From Companilactobacillus farciminis KCTC 3681 = DSM 20184 (lineage in GTDB: Bacteria; Bacillota; Bacilli; Lactobacillales; Lactobacillaceae), in the NCBI RefSeq assembly GCF_002706745.1, contig NZ_CP017702.1:1922001-1986000 (forward strand): a stretch of DNA of 64,000 bases, in the 5' to 3' direction. This document shows, in pieces, positions 63,305 to 64,000 of the stretch. The notes under the pieces were generated by a model. It saw nothing but the letters and a program-made list of their open reading frames with translations. It had not been told where the DNA came from and searched no databases. A program made the translations under genes and the position numbers. Each line of letters starts with the position of its first letter. Position 1 is the first letter of the stretch.

Positions 63305-64000
63305 TTACTCTTCTCCAATTCCATGATACAAATTATAAACTTCTTGTTTCTTAAGACCATTTTGAGTGGCTACTTCTTTGATGGCTTTGTTTGGCTTTAA
63401 GCCTTGTGCAATCAATTTATCGACTGAACCAACCAAGTCATCATCTGATTCAGCTTGTGTAACTTCTTCAGGTTTTCCCGCAATAATCAAAACGTATTCG
63501 CCTTTAGGATCATTTTCTTCATAATAACTTGCCACTTGATCCAAACTACCACGTAAAAAGGCTTCGTGAATCTTGGTTAGTTCTCGGGCCAAAGTTATCT
63601 GTCTGTCGCCACCGAAGTTATCAATCAAATCTTGAATCGTCTTCTTAACCCGATAAGGTGATTCATAAACGATAGTTGTCTCTTCGCGCTTAGACAAGTT
63701 ACTTAAAGCTTGAGTTCTCTCTTTACCCTTTCGAGGCAAGAATCCATAGAAATAAAATGGTTGTGGGCTAATTCCCGAAGCAATCAAAGCTGTGATTGAA
63801 GCAGTTGCGCCGGGCAATGGTACGACTGGAATCTCTTCTTTAATAGCCGCTTTGACTAATTCTTTTCCGGGGTCACTGATTGAAGGTGCTCCGGCATCGC
63901 TAACTTGAGCAATCTTTAGTCCTTGATTCATTTTTTCTATTAATTCTGGAATACGTTGGGCAGTATTATGTTCATGAAAACTTATTAATTCTGTTGGGAT
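63305..64000 (-). CDS. rsmI: 16S rRNA (cytidine-1402-2'-O)-methyltransferase RsmI (partial, N-terminus outside window)
   Basis: The frame enters at the right edge (ELISFHEHNTAQRIPELIEK) and continues for 232 codons: QVSDAGAPSISDPGKELV (SAM site), PLPGATASITALIASG, FYGFLPRKGKER and ELTKIHEAFLRGSL, all RsmI signatures. About 50 N-terminal residues lie beyond base 64000. It 2'-O-methylates C1402 of 16S rRNA. Confidence 0.95.
   Translation of the reverse strand: MPTELISFHEHNTAQRIPELIEKMNQGLKIAQVSDAGAPSISDPGKELVKAAIKEEIPVVPLPGATASITALIASGISPQPFYFYGFLPRKGKERTQALSNLSKREETTIVYESPYRVKKTIQDLIDNFGGDRQITLARELTKIHEAFLRGSLDQVASYYEENDPKGEYVLIIAGKPEEVTQAESDDDLVGSVDKLIAQGLKPNKAIKEVATQNGLKKQEVYNLYHGIGEE

Overview
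The window is a stretch of a low-GC Firmicutes chromosome. Gene order (recombination/mismatch repair, tsaB-rimI-tsaD, alaS-ireB-ruvX), WxL- and SLAP-type surface proteins, an alaS T-box, a THF riboswitch and a Streptococcus thermophilus CRISPR1-like type II-A system all point to a lactic acid bacterium of the Lactobacillaceae. A Companilactobacillus-like species is my best guess, but that is inference from gene content only.

Layout. 1-21.6 kb: minus-strand housekeeping genes. These are mutS2 (3' part cut by the window edge), cvpA, DUF1292/ruvX/ireB/alaS behind a T-box, then zwf-dinB-nrnA-DEAD-box helicase, and the block ymdB-mutS-mutL-ruvA-ruvB-queA-tgt-yajC. 21.8-31.7 kb: an accessory region with a small SLAP-type exported protein and a type I restriction-modification locus (hsdR-hsdM-hsdS). 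Its specificity gene faces a silent, 5'-truncated hsdS copy across a tyrosine recombinase, with 56-bp perfect inverted repeats in the middle of both hsdS copies, which is an invertible (phase-variable) arrangement. An Mrr-like endonuclease follows. 31.8-38.7 kb: a DUF554 membrane protein, a MerR regulator and two tandem paralogous ~830-aa cell-surface proteins sharing a promoter-proximal motif. 38.7-51.3 kb: groES-groEL with CIRCE, a CPBP protease, a GltP-type symporter, manA, rex, an ABC-F ATPase, DUF368, an interrupted NUDIX-like gene, and DUF711/ACT proteins.

51.4-59.4 kb: a complete-looking type II-A CRISPR locus on the minus strand in the order cas9, tracrRNA, cas1, cas2, csn2, leader, array. 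csn2 is split by a 1.66-kb IS3-family (IS150-like) insertion, so interference genes look intact while acquisition is probably impaired, which fits the very short array. 59.4-64 kb: tsaD-rimI-tsaB, folT with a tetrahydrofolate riboswitch, an acyl-ACP thioesterase and rsmI (5' part outside the window).

Most unusual signals. (1) A ~172-bp structured repeat family, five copies, whose stems change in compensating fashion between copies. Four copies form two ~515-bp composites of identical architecture in opposite orientation flanking manA-rex-ABC-F. (2) Three genes (dinB, ruvB, DUF368) whose conserved N-termini can only be reached from AUU/AUC/AUA start codons placed behind good ribosome-binding sites. 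(3) The IS-broken csn2 next to an intact leader anchoring motif and array.
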